From NCBI GenBank assembly GCA_902786745.1, contig CADADR010000005.1, positions 62,001 through 126,000 on the forward strand: DNA of 64,000 nucleotides. Reading direction: 5' to 3'. The notes beneath the pieces were generated by a model. It searched no databases. It was not told the DNA's origin and saw only the letters and a program-made list of their open reading frames with translations. The position numbers and the translations under genes are program-made. Every line of letters begins with the position of its first letter. The stretch's first letter is position 1. Positions 45,480 through 54,421 of the stretch are shown here, piece by piece. The stretch comes from an uncultured Bacteroidia bacterium (GTDB lineage: Bacteria > Bacteroidota > Bacteroidia > Bacteroidales > F082).

Positions 45480-47009
45480 ATGAACATCTATCAACTCTTT
45501 CCACGACTGTTTGGCAACAAACAAACCGACTTCCGTGTCAACGGCAGCAAGACCGAAAACGGCTGCGGTACTTTCAATGACATTGACAATACCGCTCTTG
45601 ATGCCATCAAGGACTTGGGCTTTACCCATATTTGGCTGACGGGCATCTTGGAACATGCCTCCGAAAGCACAGGAACGCATCCCGATATCACCAAAGGCCG
45701 CGCAGGCTCGCCATACGCTGTGACTGATTATCATGCTGTTGACCCCGATTTGGGTTCAATGGCCGACTTTGAGAAATTGGTTGAGCGTATCCACGGAAAA
45801 GGGATGAAAGTCATCATGGATTTCATCCCCAATCACTTGGCGCGGCAGAACAAGGGCTTCGACCCTTGCAATTTCTATTATTGCGAGGGACAGGCGTTTG
45901 TCTCCCCTCGACGGCTTGCGGAGCAAGCCTTCGAGGAGTATCCTGCAAAGGCAACAGGCAACAATGTCTTTGCACCCAATCCGAGTATCAACGACTGGTA
46001 CGACACGGTGAAGCTGAATTACGATGAGCACGACACATGGGAGAAGATGCTCGAGATCTTGCGCTTCTGGTGCGGCAAGAATGTCGATGGCTTCCGCGTT
46101 GACATGGCCGAGATGGTGCCCGTTGCCTTCTGGCAGTGGGTGATTGGCGAATTGCGTAAGGATTACCAACCTCTGATGATTGCGGAAATCTATCAGCCCG
46201 ACTTATACCAGCCTTTCTTGGATGCGGGCTTCGATTATCTATATGACAAGGTTGGCTTGTACAATACATTGGAACGTGTGCTTTGCGAAAGCCACGAAGC
46301 GAAGGAGATCAGTCAGGTGTGGAAAGACTTGCACGAGATGGATGCCCACATGCTGCGTTTCATGGAGAACCACGACGAGAAACGCTTGGCCTCGCCGCAG
46401 TTTGTGGGTGATGCCTTTGCCGCTTTGCCGGCAGTAGCCCTCTCCGCTTTGATGAACACGGGACCGTTTATGGTCTACAATGGTCAGGAGAGCGGCGAGA
46501 ATGCCGTTGGAGAAGTGGGCTACAGCGGTGACGATGGCCGCACTTCCATCTTCGACTATTGCCACATGCCCGAACACCAGAAATGGATGAACGGCGGCGA
46601 ATTCGATGGCGGTCAGTTTGATGAAAAGCAAAAGCAATTGTTTGCCTATTACCGAAAGCTGTTGCATTTCAAGAACGAACATTCTGCCATCAGCGAGGGC
46701 AAGTTCTACGACTTGATGTGGTGTAACCCATGGTACATGAACTTCGACCCGCAGTATGTCTATGCCTTCTTGCGCTATTCCGAGTCGGAACGCTTGCTGG
46801 TAGTTGTGAACTTCAACCGCAACGAGGTGAGGGATGTGGAGGTGAAGATCCCGCACGATGCCTTGGCCATGATGGGCCGAAGCAAAGCCAATGAGTTTGA
46901 CATGAACGACTTTGCATCTGAAGTGCATGCTGTCCATCTGGCGCCGTCAGAGACAAAGATTATCGATTTGGATTCGGGAAAGATTGTGTTTGAAAACGGT
47001 TGGAATTGA
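45480..47009 (+). CDS. Alpha-amylase family glycoside hydrolase (GH13), cytoplasmic
   Basis: 509 residues and no signal peptide. The catalytic triad is visible: Asp208 in GFRVDMAEM, Glu236 in LMIAEIYQ and Asp299 in FMENHDEKR. An N-terminal (beta/alpha)8 barrel opens directly with MNIYQLFPRLFGN, and a short C-terminal beta domain ends the protein. It likely hydrolyses or transfers short alpha-1,4-glucans inside the cell. The neighbouring branching enzyme (42-base gap) suggests glycogen or maltodextrin turnover. Exact specificity is open. The start codon directly follows the promoter. Confidence 0.88.
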   Translation: MNIYQLFPRLFGNKQTDFRVNGSKTENGCGTFNDIDNTALDAIKDLGFTHIWLTGILEHASESTGTHPDITKGRAGSPYAVTDYHAVDPDLGSMADFEKLVERIHGKGMKVIMDFIPNHLARQNKGFDPCNFYYCEGQAFVSPRRLAEQAFEEYPAKATGNNVFAPNPSINDWYDTVKLNYDEHDTWEKMLEILRFWCGKNVDGFRVDMAEMVPVAFWQWVIGELRKDYQPLMIAEIYQPDLYQPFLDAGFDYLYDKVGLYNTLERVLCESHEAKEISQVWKDLHEMDAHMLRFMENHDEKRLASPQFVGDAFAALPAVALSALMNTGPFMVYNGQESGENAVGEVGYSGDDGRTSIFDYCHMPEHQKWMNGGEFDGGQFDEKQKQLFAYYRKLLHFKNEHSAISEGKFYDLMWCNPWYMNFDPQYVYAFLRYSESERLLVVVNFNRNEVRDVEVKIPHDALAMMGRSKANEFDMNDFASEVHAVHLAPSETKIIDLDSGKIVFENGWN

Positions 47010-47050
47010 GTAGATTTTGATAATTTTGCACTATACAAAAGAACTATGCT

Positions 47051-49048
47051 ATGCTTCCCCTTGTAAAAAACGACCCTTGGCTGGAACCTGTTGTCAAGCA
47101 GGTAGACAAACGCCATGACCGCTATGAAGAGCGGCTGCGTGGCATCATCGCTCGCTATGGTAGCCTAAAAACCTTCGCTACAGCACACCAGTTCTTGGGT
47201 TTCAACTACGACAAACGCCGCCATGGTTGGTGGTACCGCGAATGGGCACCAGCAGCACATTACCTCTCGTTGATGGGCGACTTCAACAACTGGAACCGCT
47301 ATGAGTATCCTTTGGAGCTGGCAGGTGCTGGTCTGTGGGAGATCTTTCTGCCCGACAGCGAATTTGGTGATAGGCTTGTCCATGGTAGCAAACTGAAGGT
47401 GCTGGTGCAGTCGCAGATTGGGGAGCATGAGCGTATTCCTGTGTATATCAAGCGCGTGATTCAGGACGAAGGCAACAAGGACTTCGCAGGCCAGTTTTGG
47501 AATCCGCCCACACCTTATTTATATAAGCATACCGCGCCACAGTTGAAGGACGAGCCGCTGTTGATTTATGAGACGCATGTCGGCATGGCGCAGGAGGAGG
47601 CTAGGGTAGGGACCTACAAGGAGTTTACGGAAAAGATATTGCCACGAATCAAGGCAGATGGCTACAATGCCATTCAACTCATGGCCATTGCCGAGCATCC
47701 CTATTATGGTTCGTTTGGTTACCATGTCTCCAATTTCTTTGCGCCAAGTTCGCGTTTCGGTACGCCCGAAGAGTTGAAAGAGCTCATCGATACGGCACAT
47801 GGCATGGGCATGTTGGTCATCATGGACCTCGTGCATTCCCACACGGTGAAGAATATTCGTGAGGGCATTAACCTCTTCGATGGCTCCGATAGCCAATACC
47901 TGCATCCTGGAGCGCGTGGCAATCACGACCTCTGGGATTCCAAACTCTTCAACTATGGCAAGGAGGAGACGCTGCAGTTCCTGCTTTCCAATGTGCGTTA
48001 CTGGTTGGAGGAATTCCGTTTTGATGGCTTCCGTTTTGATGGCGTGACTTCGATGCTTTACCTCGACCACGGCATTAGAACAACGTTTGATGCGCCGGAG
48101 AAATACTTTGGCGACAATGTAGATGACGATGCGGTCACCTATATGCAATTGGCCAACACGTTGTGTCATGAACTGAATCCGAAAGCCGTCACCATTGCGG
48201 AGGATGTGAGTGGAATGCCGGGCCTTTGCAACCCCATAGCCGATGGCGGCATGGGCTTCGACTACCGACTAGGCATGGGCTTGCCCGACTTCTGGATTAA
48301 AGTGCTGAAAGACGAGCCCGAGGAGCAGTGGAACATGAAGAATTTCTTCTTCACCATGACCAACCACCTGCCGCAGACCAAGACGGTGGCCTATGCCGAA
48401 AGCCACGATCAAGCCCTTGTTGGCGACAAGACCATCGCTTTCCGCTTGATGGATAGGGAGATGTACACCTCAATGAGTGTTGACACACCCTCGATGACCG
48501 TCGACCGTGGCATCGCCCTGCATAAGATGATTCGCCTCTTCACGCTCACCTTGGGTGGCGAGGCTTGGCTCAATTTCATGGGCAATGAGTTCGGCCACCC
48601 CGAGTGGATCGACTTCCCACGCCTCGACAATGGCTGGAGCTACCAATACGCCCGTCGTCAGTGGTCGTTGGTGGACAATGACAACCTGAAATACCGCTTC
48701 ATGGGTGCCTTTGACAAGGCCATGCTTGAGTTCGTGAAGCACCATCCCGTGATGCAGGCACCACCTGCATGGATGCTTTATGCCGATGAGGAAAACAAGA
48801 CCGTTGTTTACGAGCGTGGCAATCTCATCTTTGTCTTCAATTGGGGCCACAAATCTATTCCTGATTACAAGATTCCCGTCAGACAAACAGGCGATTATCG
48901 TATCATCCTCACCTCCGACGACAGAGCCTTCGGCGGTTTTGGCAACATCGATGCAAGTGTGAAGTTCCCCTCGGAGAAGAAGGGAGACGCTATCACCATG
49001 AAAGTCTATAATGTGAGTCGCGTGGCGACGGTGTACCAAAGGGTTTGA
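47051..49048 (+). CDS. glgB: 1,4-alpha-glucan branching enzyme (GH13)
   Basis: 665 residues. An N-terminal CBM48 domain (GWWYREWAPAAHYLSLMGDFNNWNR) precedes the GH13 barrel with EFRFDGFRFDGVTSML (nucleophile Asp), TIAEDVSG (acid Glu) and YAESHDQALVGDKT. A C-terminal all-beta domain follows. The GVTSMLYLDHG loop is that of the eukaryote-like branching enzymes common in Bacteroidetes. It introduces alpha-1,6 branches into glycogen. It lies 42 bases after the GH13 gene; a TAATTTTG box before it could add a second promoter. It converges with the GH31 gene with no gap. Confidence 0.92.
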   Translation: MLPLVKNDPWLEPVVKQVDKRHDRYEERLRGIIARYGSLKTFATAHQFLGFNYDKRRHGWWYREWAPAAHYLSLMGDFNNWNRYEYPLELAGAGLWEIFLPDSEFGDRLVHGSKLKVLVQSQIGEHERIPVYIKRVIQDEGNKDFAGQFWNPPTPYLYKHTAPQLKDEPLLIYETHVGMAQEEARVGTYKEFTEKILPRIKADGYNAIQLMAIAEHPYYGSFGYHVSNFFAPSSRFGTPEELKELIDTAHGMGMLVIMDLVHSHTVKNIREGINLFDGSDSQYLHPGARGNHDLWDSKLFNYGKEETLQFLLSNVRYWLEEFRFDGFRFDGVTSMLYLDHGIRTTFDAPEKYFGDNVDDDAVTYMQLANTLCHELNPKAVTIAEDVSGMPGLCNPIADGGMGFDYRLGMGLPDFWIKVLKDEPEEQWNMKNFFFTMTNHLPQTKTVAYAESHDQALVGDKTIAFRLMDREMYTSMSVDTPSMTVDRGIALHKMIRLFTLTLGGEAWLNFMGNEFGHPEWIDFPRLDNGWSYQYARRQWSLVDNDNLKYRFMGAFDKAMLEFVKHHPVMQAPPAWMLYADEENKTVVYERGNLIFVFNWGHKSIPDYKIPVRQTGDYRIILTSDDRAFGGFGNIDASVKFPSEKKGDAITMKVYNVSRVATVYQRV

Positions 49049-51553
49049 TTACTTCCCCAATTGTCCCTTAAACCAAGCCTTGAGTTCCTCGTCCAGACCT
49101 TCCTGTTTCTCCAACGAGGTGTCGATGTCATCAAAAAACTGGCGGAAGCTTTCGACGCTTTCGTGCAGCGTGTTCGGGAAGTAACTCACCTTTTGGCCAA
49201 TGCTGCCGAATAGTCCCAGAGCATCGTTCAACACAATGTTAGCCTTACGGTTTTTCAGTCCGGCGATGGCTTTGGCGGCACGATGGCTGTTGCCGATGAT
49301 GCCGTCAGTTAGGTTGAGGGTGCCGCTTTGTGGATATTCCACACGAATGTCGGCTTTGTCTTTCCATTGGCCTTCGGGTAGTGGTACTACAAGGGTGAAG
49401 TTGTCGCCATCGTAGGTCCAATCGATTTCCTTTCCGTTGCAGTAGACATGTTCGGGAACGTCGGAGACGACAAACTTCAGCGTGATGTTGCGTGAGGCTG
49501 GTATGTAGTTGCCTTCAGCAGGGTAGATGTTGGCGAAATAGGTGTTTCCCTGCTTTGTGGCACGGAACTTCACCCACATGTTGTTCTCATCATAGTCCTT
49601 GTCGTCGCCATCATCGTAATACATGGTGAATTCACCATCGGCGCCAGGGTAAATCATCAGGTCGAAACGTGTCCATTCGATGCCTTCTACATGTTGGTGG
49701 CAATCGGCGTATTGTGGGATGATGGAGCCTGCCTTCACATAAAGTGGGTATTCGTCAATCATGAAGCTGCGGGTGACGACTTGGTTACCTTGCAACATCG
49801 TTCCTGTGCTGATCTCAAACCAAGTGCCTTGTGGTAGCCAAATGTCCAAGGTGGAGAAATTGCCTTCCATCGGGGCGGTGATGGGGGCCACAAGCATATC
49901 GTCGCCAAACATGTATTCGTTTCGGAAGCTATAGGCTTCAGGACTTTCGGGCCAATCGTAATAGAGCGGACGGCAGAGCGAGAGACCTTCATCGTGAGCT
50001 TTGCGCGCCATGGTGTAGATGTAGGGAATCATTTGGCGGCGTTGCTGGATGGTGTTGCGGATGATTTCGGTGTATTCTTCGGGTAAGGTCCACGGCTCCT
50101 TGTTGATGGAGGCGTCCTTGGTGGAATGGCTGCGCAAGATGGGACTCAAGGCACCGAATTGCATCCAGCGGGCATATAATTCAGGGGCGATGGCGCCACC
50201 CCAGTGGCCACCGATGTCGTGGCTCCAGAAGCCATACAACACATTGCTTGCTGTGGAGTTGAAATAGGGTTGGAAATCCAGTGATTTCCATGAGATGAAG
50301 GAGTCGCCTGAGAAACCAATTTGGTAACGGTGGTTGCCCAAACCGCCCCAACGGTGGTAGAGCATCGGTCGCGTGTCGCGATTACGCTCGAAGTTGGAGA
50401 AGAAACAGTAGTTGATCCACCAGGTGTTGCTCAGGTTGGTGAGTTGCTTGTCGTTGGGCCATTGCTGCCAGTCGAGCCACCAGAAGTCGATGCCATTGCG
50501 TTCCATGGGCTTCAGGACAATGTCGAACATGCCCGACATAAAGTCCTTGTTGGAACCTTGCCACGGAATGGCAGGGCGACCCGTAGTGTCGAGGTGCATG
50601 TAGGCCGCCAATTCGTCGTAGCGCTCTTCGTAGGGTTCCATGCCTCCTGCAGGATGCAGGTTGAGCGTGGTGCGGATGCCTTTTTGGTCCATGTCGGCAA
50701 TGAGGCGTTTGTAGTCGGGGAAGAGTTTTTTGTTCCAAGTCCAGCCTGTCCAGTTGCCTTTGCCTTTCTCGGTGTAATGCCAGTCCATGTCGATGACGAG
50801 CACGTCGATGGGGATGTCGTATTGGTCGAATTTCTTCACCAAGTCACGGAGTTCCTTGTCACTGTATGACCAATAGCGCGACCACCAATAGCCAAAGGCA
50901 TAGCGCGGTGGCAGCGGCACCTTGCCGGCAAAGACGGTGAAGTCCTTAAGTGCCTGCTTGTAGTCGTGGCCATAGCCCATGAAGTACCAGTCTTGGTTGT
51001 CGAGGTTTTCGCGCTCCTTCACCCATGCCCAGTCGCTATCGTCGAAGAGGTAGCTTTGCGAGTCGTCGATGAGTGTCCAGCCGTCGGTGGCCAAAAGGCC
51101 GTCCTCAAGGGGTATCTTTTGGTCGGTGGTGCCGACACGGGTGTCGCCCTCGTAGCTATCCAAGGTGCGATAAGTGCCTTTCAGGTTGTGCTCTTGCACC
51201 ATGCCGGGCTTCCAAACGAAACTCGGCTTGACACCTTTCAATGAAGTGATGCTTAGATTATCTGCAGTAAAGGCACCGCTACCTTTTTTGTATTTCAATT
51301 GCAGTTTGGCCGTTGTGATTTCGATGGTCTTGCCTTCTTTGACCTTGAAAAGTACATCGGGATAGTCGCGGATAACGGCCACTTGTGAGGCTTCGTTGAC
51401 AAAATGCCCATCAGCGGCATATTCCATTCGGATGACGCCATCGGTGATGACGGTGAAACGTATGGTTTCATCTTGGTAGGCGATGTTCTTGTTTTGCGCC
51501 CTGAGGCCAAGCGCCATCAGCGTGAGCAACGTGAGGGTAAGGAGCTTTTTCAT
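49049..51553 (-). CDS. Exported GH31 alpha-glucosidase
   Basis: 834 residues with a signal peptide (MKKLLTLTLLTLMALGLRAQ). It has the N-terminal beta-sandwich, then the GH31 barrel with VIDMDWHYTEKGKG, nucleophile Asp361 in FWWLDWQQ and acid Asp417 in GFSGDSFISW. C-terminal beta domains and a helical tail follow. It removes terminal alpha-linked glucose in the periplasm or at the surface; alpha-xylosidase or other GH31 activity is less likely but possible. Together with the adjacent GH13 and branching enzymes it fits breakdown of alpha-glucans and storage of the glucose. A -7 box TATCTTTG (minus strand) is at 51577-51584. Confidence 0.9.
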   Translation of the reverse strand: MKKLLTLTLLTLMALGLRAQNKNIAYQDETIRFTVITDGVIRMEYAADGHFVNEASQVAVIRDYPDVLFKVKEGKTIEITTAKLQLKYKKGSGAFTADNLSITSLKGVKPSFVWKPGMVQEHNLKGTYRTLDSYEGDTRVGTTDQKIPLEDGLLATDGWTLIDDSQSYLFDDSDWAWVKERENLDNQDWYFMGYGHDYKQALKDFTVFAGKVPLPPRYAFGYWWSRYWSYSDKELRDLVKKFDQYDIPIDVLVIDMDWHYTEKGKGNWTGWTWNKKLFPDYKRLIADMDQKGIRTTLNLHPAGGMEPYEERYDELAAYMHLDTTGRPAIPWQGSNKDFMSGMFDIVLKPMERNGIDFWWLDWQQWPNDKQLTNLSNTWWINYCFFSNFERNRDTRPMLYHRWGGLGNHRYQIGFSGDSFISWKSLDFQPYFNSTASNVLYGFWSHDIGGHWGGAIAPELYARWMQFGALSPILRSHSTKDASINKEPWTLPEEYTEIIRNTIQQRRQMIPYIYTMARKAHDEGLSLCRPLYYDWPESPEAYSFRNEYMFGDDMLVAPITAPMEGNFSTLDIWLPQGTWFEISTGTMLQGNQVVTRSFMIDEYPLYVKAGSIIPQYADCHQHVEGIEWTRFDLMIYPGADGEFTMYYDDGDDKDYDENNMWVKFRATKQGNTYFANIYPAEGNYIPASRNITLKFVVSDVPEHVYCNGKEIDWTYDGDNFTLVVPLPEGQWKDKADIRVEYPQSGTLNLTDGIIGNSHRAAKAIAGLKNRKANIVLNDALGLFGSIGQKVSYFPNTLHESVESFRQFFDDIDTSLEKQEGLDEELKAWFKGQLGK

Positions 51554-51600
51554 ATTCGTTGATTATAGGACGCAACAAAGATATGAAAAAACCCAAACAA

Positions 51601-51629
51601 AAAAGCCGCCCCGAAGAGCGGCTTTTTTT
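51601..51629. terminator. Terminator upstream of the GH31 gene / after the barrel gene
   Basis: AAAAGCCGC pairs with GCGGCTTTT around CCCGAAGA and is followed by further T. Its position fits ending plus-strand read-through and, with its A run, minus-strand transcripts of the gene at 51664. Confidence 0.75.
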
Positions 51630-51663
51630 GATGTAGAGACATATGTCTCAGCTTTCTATACGT

Positions 51664-52179
51664 TTAGAAGTTGTAGTACAATCTGATTTGCGGAGCGGCA
51701 AGGTCACAGTTCATCAAGAAGCCGTCAGTGCCATAGAAGTTGTGGTCGTAACCGACTTTGCCGAAACGGAAAGCAGCAGTCCAATGGTCGGTAGCCATCC
51801 AGGCGATACCGGGCTGGAGGGTCACGGCATAGTCGCGAGCGTCGTCAAGCAGACCAAAATCACCGCAAAGGTCGAAAAACAGAGAGAACTTACCAACGGT
51901 AGTGGCAACGTAACGAACGTAAGGCTGAAGAGCCAGCGTGTTGGTGTTGGTTGTGATGGTTTCTCCAAGCACATCGACCTTGGTCTGGTTGAAGCCATAG
52001 CCAGCGCCGAGAGCTACTTGCCATTGGTCGTTGATGGCATAACCCACCTCGGGAGCAATAGAGAGGCTGGTGTGATTCTTTTGGATGCTTGCACCAAGGC
52101 CGCCGCCTACCCAAACTTGTGCGTTAGCAGTGAAAATGCCTGCAAAGGCAAGAGCTAAGACTAAGAATAATTTCTTCAT
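51664..52179 (-). CDS. Small outer membrane beta-barrel protein
   Basis: 171 residues with a signal peptide (MKKLFLVLALAFAGIFTANAQ), followed by alternating strands rich in Gly and aromatic residues (VWVGGGLGASI, SIAPEVGYAINDQWQVALGAGYGF, ALQPYVRYVAT). It ends in the aromatic IRLYYNF typical of outer membrane barrels. Eight strands are likely. No ligand or enzymatic role is visible. Confidence 0.82.
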   Translation of the reverse strand: MKKLFLVLALAFAGIFTANAQVWVGGGLGASIQKNHTSLSIAPEVGYAINDQWQVALGAGYGFNQTKVDVLGETITTNTNTLALQPYVRYVATTVGKFSLFFDLCGDFGLLDDARDYAVTLQPGIAWMATDHWTAAFRFGKVGYDHNFYGTDGFLMNCDLAAPQIRLYYNF

Positions 52180-52269
52180 TTCTTTAATAATTTAGGTTTA
52201 ACAATTATTGATTAGGTTTATTGTCTGTTTTAAAGAACCGAATGGTAATTTACAATTTCCGTGCCAGAA

Positions 52270-54036
52270 TTATTTTTCGATGAATGCAATGGTATCACCT
52301 TTGGTCACGCGCTTGCCTTGTTCGGCCGTGGCTTCGACGATCTTGCCAGGCCAGAGGGCGTAGACAGGCTCCATGCCGTGTTCGCTGTTGATGGCGCAAA
52401 GCAGGTCGCCTTCCTTGTAGACTTTGCCAGGGGCAGGGGCGATGCTCTTGTCGTCGAAGTCGACTTCCCACATCACGATGCCGCTCACTGGGGCGACGAC
52501 GGGCTCGGCGTTGGGGTGACGCAAGGCGCGCAGATCCGGAATCTTAGCCTCGCCGCCAGCCTTCTCGAACTTGGCCTTCATCTTGGCTTCCAGCTCTTGG
52601 TTGAAGCGACGCTTGGCCTCGCCCGACTTGTACTCACGGTACTGCTTCTCGTGCATGGCGAATTCGAAGAGCTCTTCGTCGTCTTGGCCGCGGTCCCAGC
52701 CTTCCTGCTTCATCATCTCGATGAAGTGCGGCAAGGCGTCGGGGTAGTTGTCTTGCGGGTTGCCCGTGAAGAACTCGAGACCTTTCTTCTTGGCCAGCTC
52801 CACGATTTCGGGTGCGAGTGTGCCAGGCAGCTTGCCAGCCTTGCCGAGGATCATATCCCATGCGGCGGGGTCGATGGAGGTCTCGTAACGCGGCTCGCCC
52901 TTGCTCAATGCGAAGAGGTTCATCAAGGCGATGTTCTTGGTATATTGGCTGAACGGGGTGACCAAAGGAGGGTTGCCGAGTTTCGGCCAGATGTCTTGCA
53001 CCTCTTGGAACAGCTCGACAAGCATCTCGTCTTCGCTCAATGCCGGCAGACCTTGCTTCTCGCGGTTCATATTGATGGCGGCGTGGACCGGTTTGAGGTC
53101 GGCCATCAGCGAGCCCATCATGCCACCAGGAAGGCCGCAGCCCACTAGCAGCGAGTTGATGTAACGGTTGCGCGGGTCAATCCAGTAGCCGAGGAAGTCG
53201 TCCATAAAGCTCTGCGTCATGCTACGGGCAGCCATATAGGTCTTCATGTCGATGTCTTTCACGAGGAAACCGGCGTCTTTCAGCATGGCTTGCACGCTGA
53301 TGACGTCGGGGTGGACAGTACCCCACGACAGCGGCTCCATGGCCACATCGACGTAGTCGCAGCCAGCCTTGCAGACCTCAAGCATCGAAGCCATCGAGAG
53401 GCCCGGGGTGGTGTGACCGTGGTATTGCACCTTGATTTCAGGATGGCTTTTCTTGATATGCTCCACGATGCGGCCCAAGCTGACGGGACGACCCACACCA
53501 GCCATGTCCTTCAAGGCGATTTCCTTGGCGCCAGCTTCAATGAGTTGGTCGGCGATGTGCATATAATACTCAGCGGTATGCACCTGCGAGTAGGTGATGC
53601 TCATGGCGGCTTGCGAGATCATGCCTGCTTCGTTGGCCCAATGGATGGACGGGATGATGTTGCGCACATCGTTGAGGCCGCAGAAGATACGGGTGATGTC
53701 GACACCTTGGGCTTTCTTCACCTTATACATCAGTTGGCGCACGTCAGCAGGAACGGGGTTCATTCTCAAGGCGTTGAGGGCACGGTCGAGCATGTGGCAC
53801 TCGATGCCACCTTTATGTAGTGCTGCCGTGAAAGCGCGAACGGACGGGTTCGGGTTCTCGCCATAGAGCAGGTTGACCTGTTCGGCGGCACCGCCGTTGG
53901 TCTCCACACGGTCGAAGCAGCCCATGTCGATAATCAAGGGCGCAATCTTCTCCAGTTGGTCCTTGCGTGGCACATATTTGCCTGACGACTGCCACATGTC
54001 GCGGTAAACCAGGCTGAATTTTACTTCTTTCTTCAT
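52270..54036 (-). CDS. Carboxyltransferase (oxaloacetate decarboxylase alpha / pyruvate carboxylase B-like)
   Basis: 588 residues. The N-terminal HMGL-like carboxyltransferase barrel is complete (RDMWQSSGKYVPRKDQLE, the lysine motif ALKDMAGVGRP, the metal-binding YHGHTTPGLSM). A conserved carboxylase domain follows to about residue 480. The last 70 residues form a biotinyl-like domain (APAPGKVYKEGDLLCAI...), but where a carrier has AMKM it reads SEHGMEP, with no lysine. Biotin therefore cannot be attached in the usual way. A separate carrier subunit may be used, or the domain has another role. It may act in oxaloacetate/pyruvate or methylmalonyl interconversion; this cannot be settled here. 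Confidence 0.8.
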   Translation of the reverse strand: MKKEVKFSLVYRDMWQSSGKYVPRKDQLEKIAPLIIDMGCFDRVETNGGAAEQVNLLYGENPNPSVRAFTAALHKGGIECHMLDRALNALRMNPVPADVRQLMYKVKKAQGVDITRIFCGLNDVRNIIPSIHWANEAGMISQAAMSITYSQVHTAEYYMHIADQLIEAGAKEIALKDMAGVGRPVSLGRIVEHIKKSHPEIKVQYHGHTTPGLSMASMLEVCKAGCDYVDVAMEPLSWGTVHPDVISVQAMLKDAGFLVKDIDMKTYMAARSMTQSFMDDFLGYWIDPRNRYINSLLVGCGLPGGMMGSLMADLKPVHAAINMNREKQGLPALSEDEMLVELFQEVQDIWPKLGNPPLVTPFSQYTKNIALMNLFALSKGEPRYETSIDPAAWDMILGKAGKLPGTLAPEIVELAKKKGLEFFTGNPQDNYPDALPHFIEMMKQEGWDRGQDDEELFEFAMHEKQYREYKSGEAKRRFNQELEAKMKAKFEKAGGEAKIPDLRALRHPNAEPVVAPVSGIVMWEVDFDDKSIAPAPGKVYKEGDLLCAINSEHGMEPVYALWPGKIVEATAEQGKRVTKGDTIAFIEK

Positions 54037-54124
54037 TATTTATTGGTGTTTTTAGACGATTTTTATTGGGGCTGCAAAGGTACAACTTTCCCGCGAACAA
54101 TGTCGAAAAATTCGTTACGTTTCA

Positions 54125-54153
54125 TTTGCTTTCTGAAAAAAGTCGTATATTTG
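54125..54153 (+). promoter_or_regulatory. Promoter of the 6S-like RNA
   Basis: TTTG (54125-54128), 17 bases, TATATTTG (54146-54153). It predicts a transcript from about 54160 with no open reading frame until 54422. Confidence 0.55.
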
Positions 54154-54159
54154 CGGCGG

Positions 54160-54370
54160 TTCTTGTGGCGGATTTGTGCCGCCGAATTCTAGAAACACGA
54201 AGCGTTATGCTCGTCTTGTGTCCGTAAACGTGAGAAATTTTCGTAGACAAGTGAGTATAGTGGTTCGCGCATTTTAGCGTGGACTGTTATAGTTGCACCT
54301 TTCTACAAAGGTAATTCTCACGACCTACGGACAGAGATGTGGTATATCAGTGCCACGCTTCTTTTGGAAT
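54160..54370 (+). ncRNA. Structured RNA, 6S-like candidate (Bacteroidales-1 type)
   Basis: The sequence folds into one long rod. GAAGCGT (54199-54205) pairs with ACGCTTC (54355-54361). Then comes an open bubble of 14 and 22 bases. GTCCGTA (54220-54226) then pairs with TACGGAC (54326-54332), and GTGAGAA (54230-54236) with TTCTCAC (54315-54321). A G-U-rich inner hairpin forms the tip near 54270. A rod of about 200 bases with a large central bubble is the layout of 6S RNA, which binds RNA polymerase by mimicking an open promoter. A promoter box lies just upstream. It is not tmRNA, RNase P or SRP RNA by signature. The 6S identity is inferred from shape; that it is a structured RNA is more secure. 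Confidence 0.5.
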
Positions 54371-54421
54371 AAAAGTATCCTTAAGGCGCTGAAGGATAAC
54401 TAAATAATAAAATTTCTTAAT

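Noticed and set aside
45414..45734. Longer fucosidase start at 45734
   Set aside because: The extra 107 codons overlap the divergent GH13 gene and both promoters, and they precede a clean signal peptide that starts at 45413.
54160..54370. tmRNA, RNase P RNA or SRP RNA at the structured locus
   Set aside because: The conserved signatures of these RNAs (tmRNA acceptor end, RNase P core motifs, SRP tetraloop region) are absent, and the rod with one central bubble fits 6S better.
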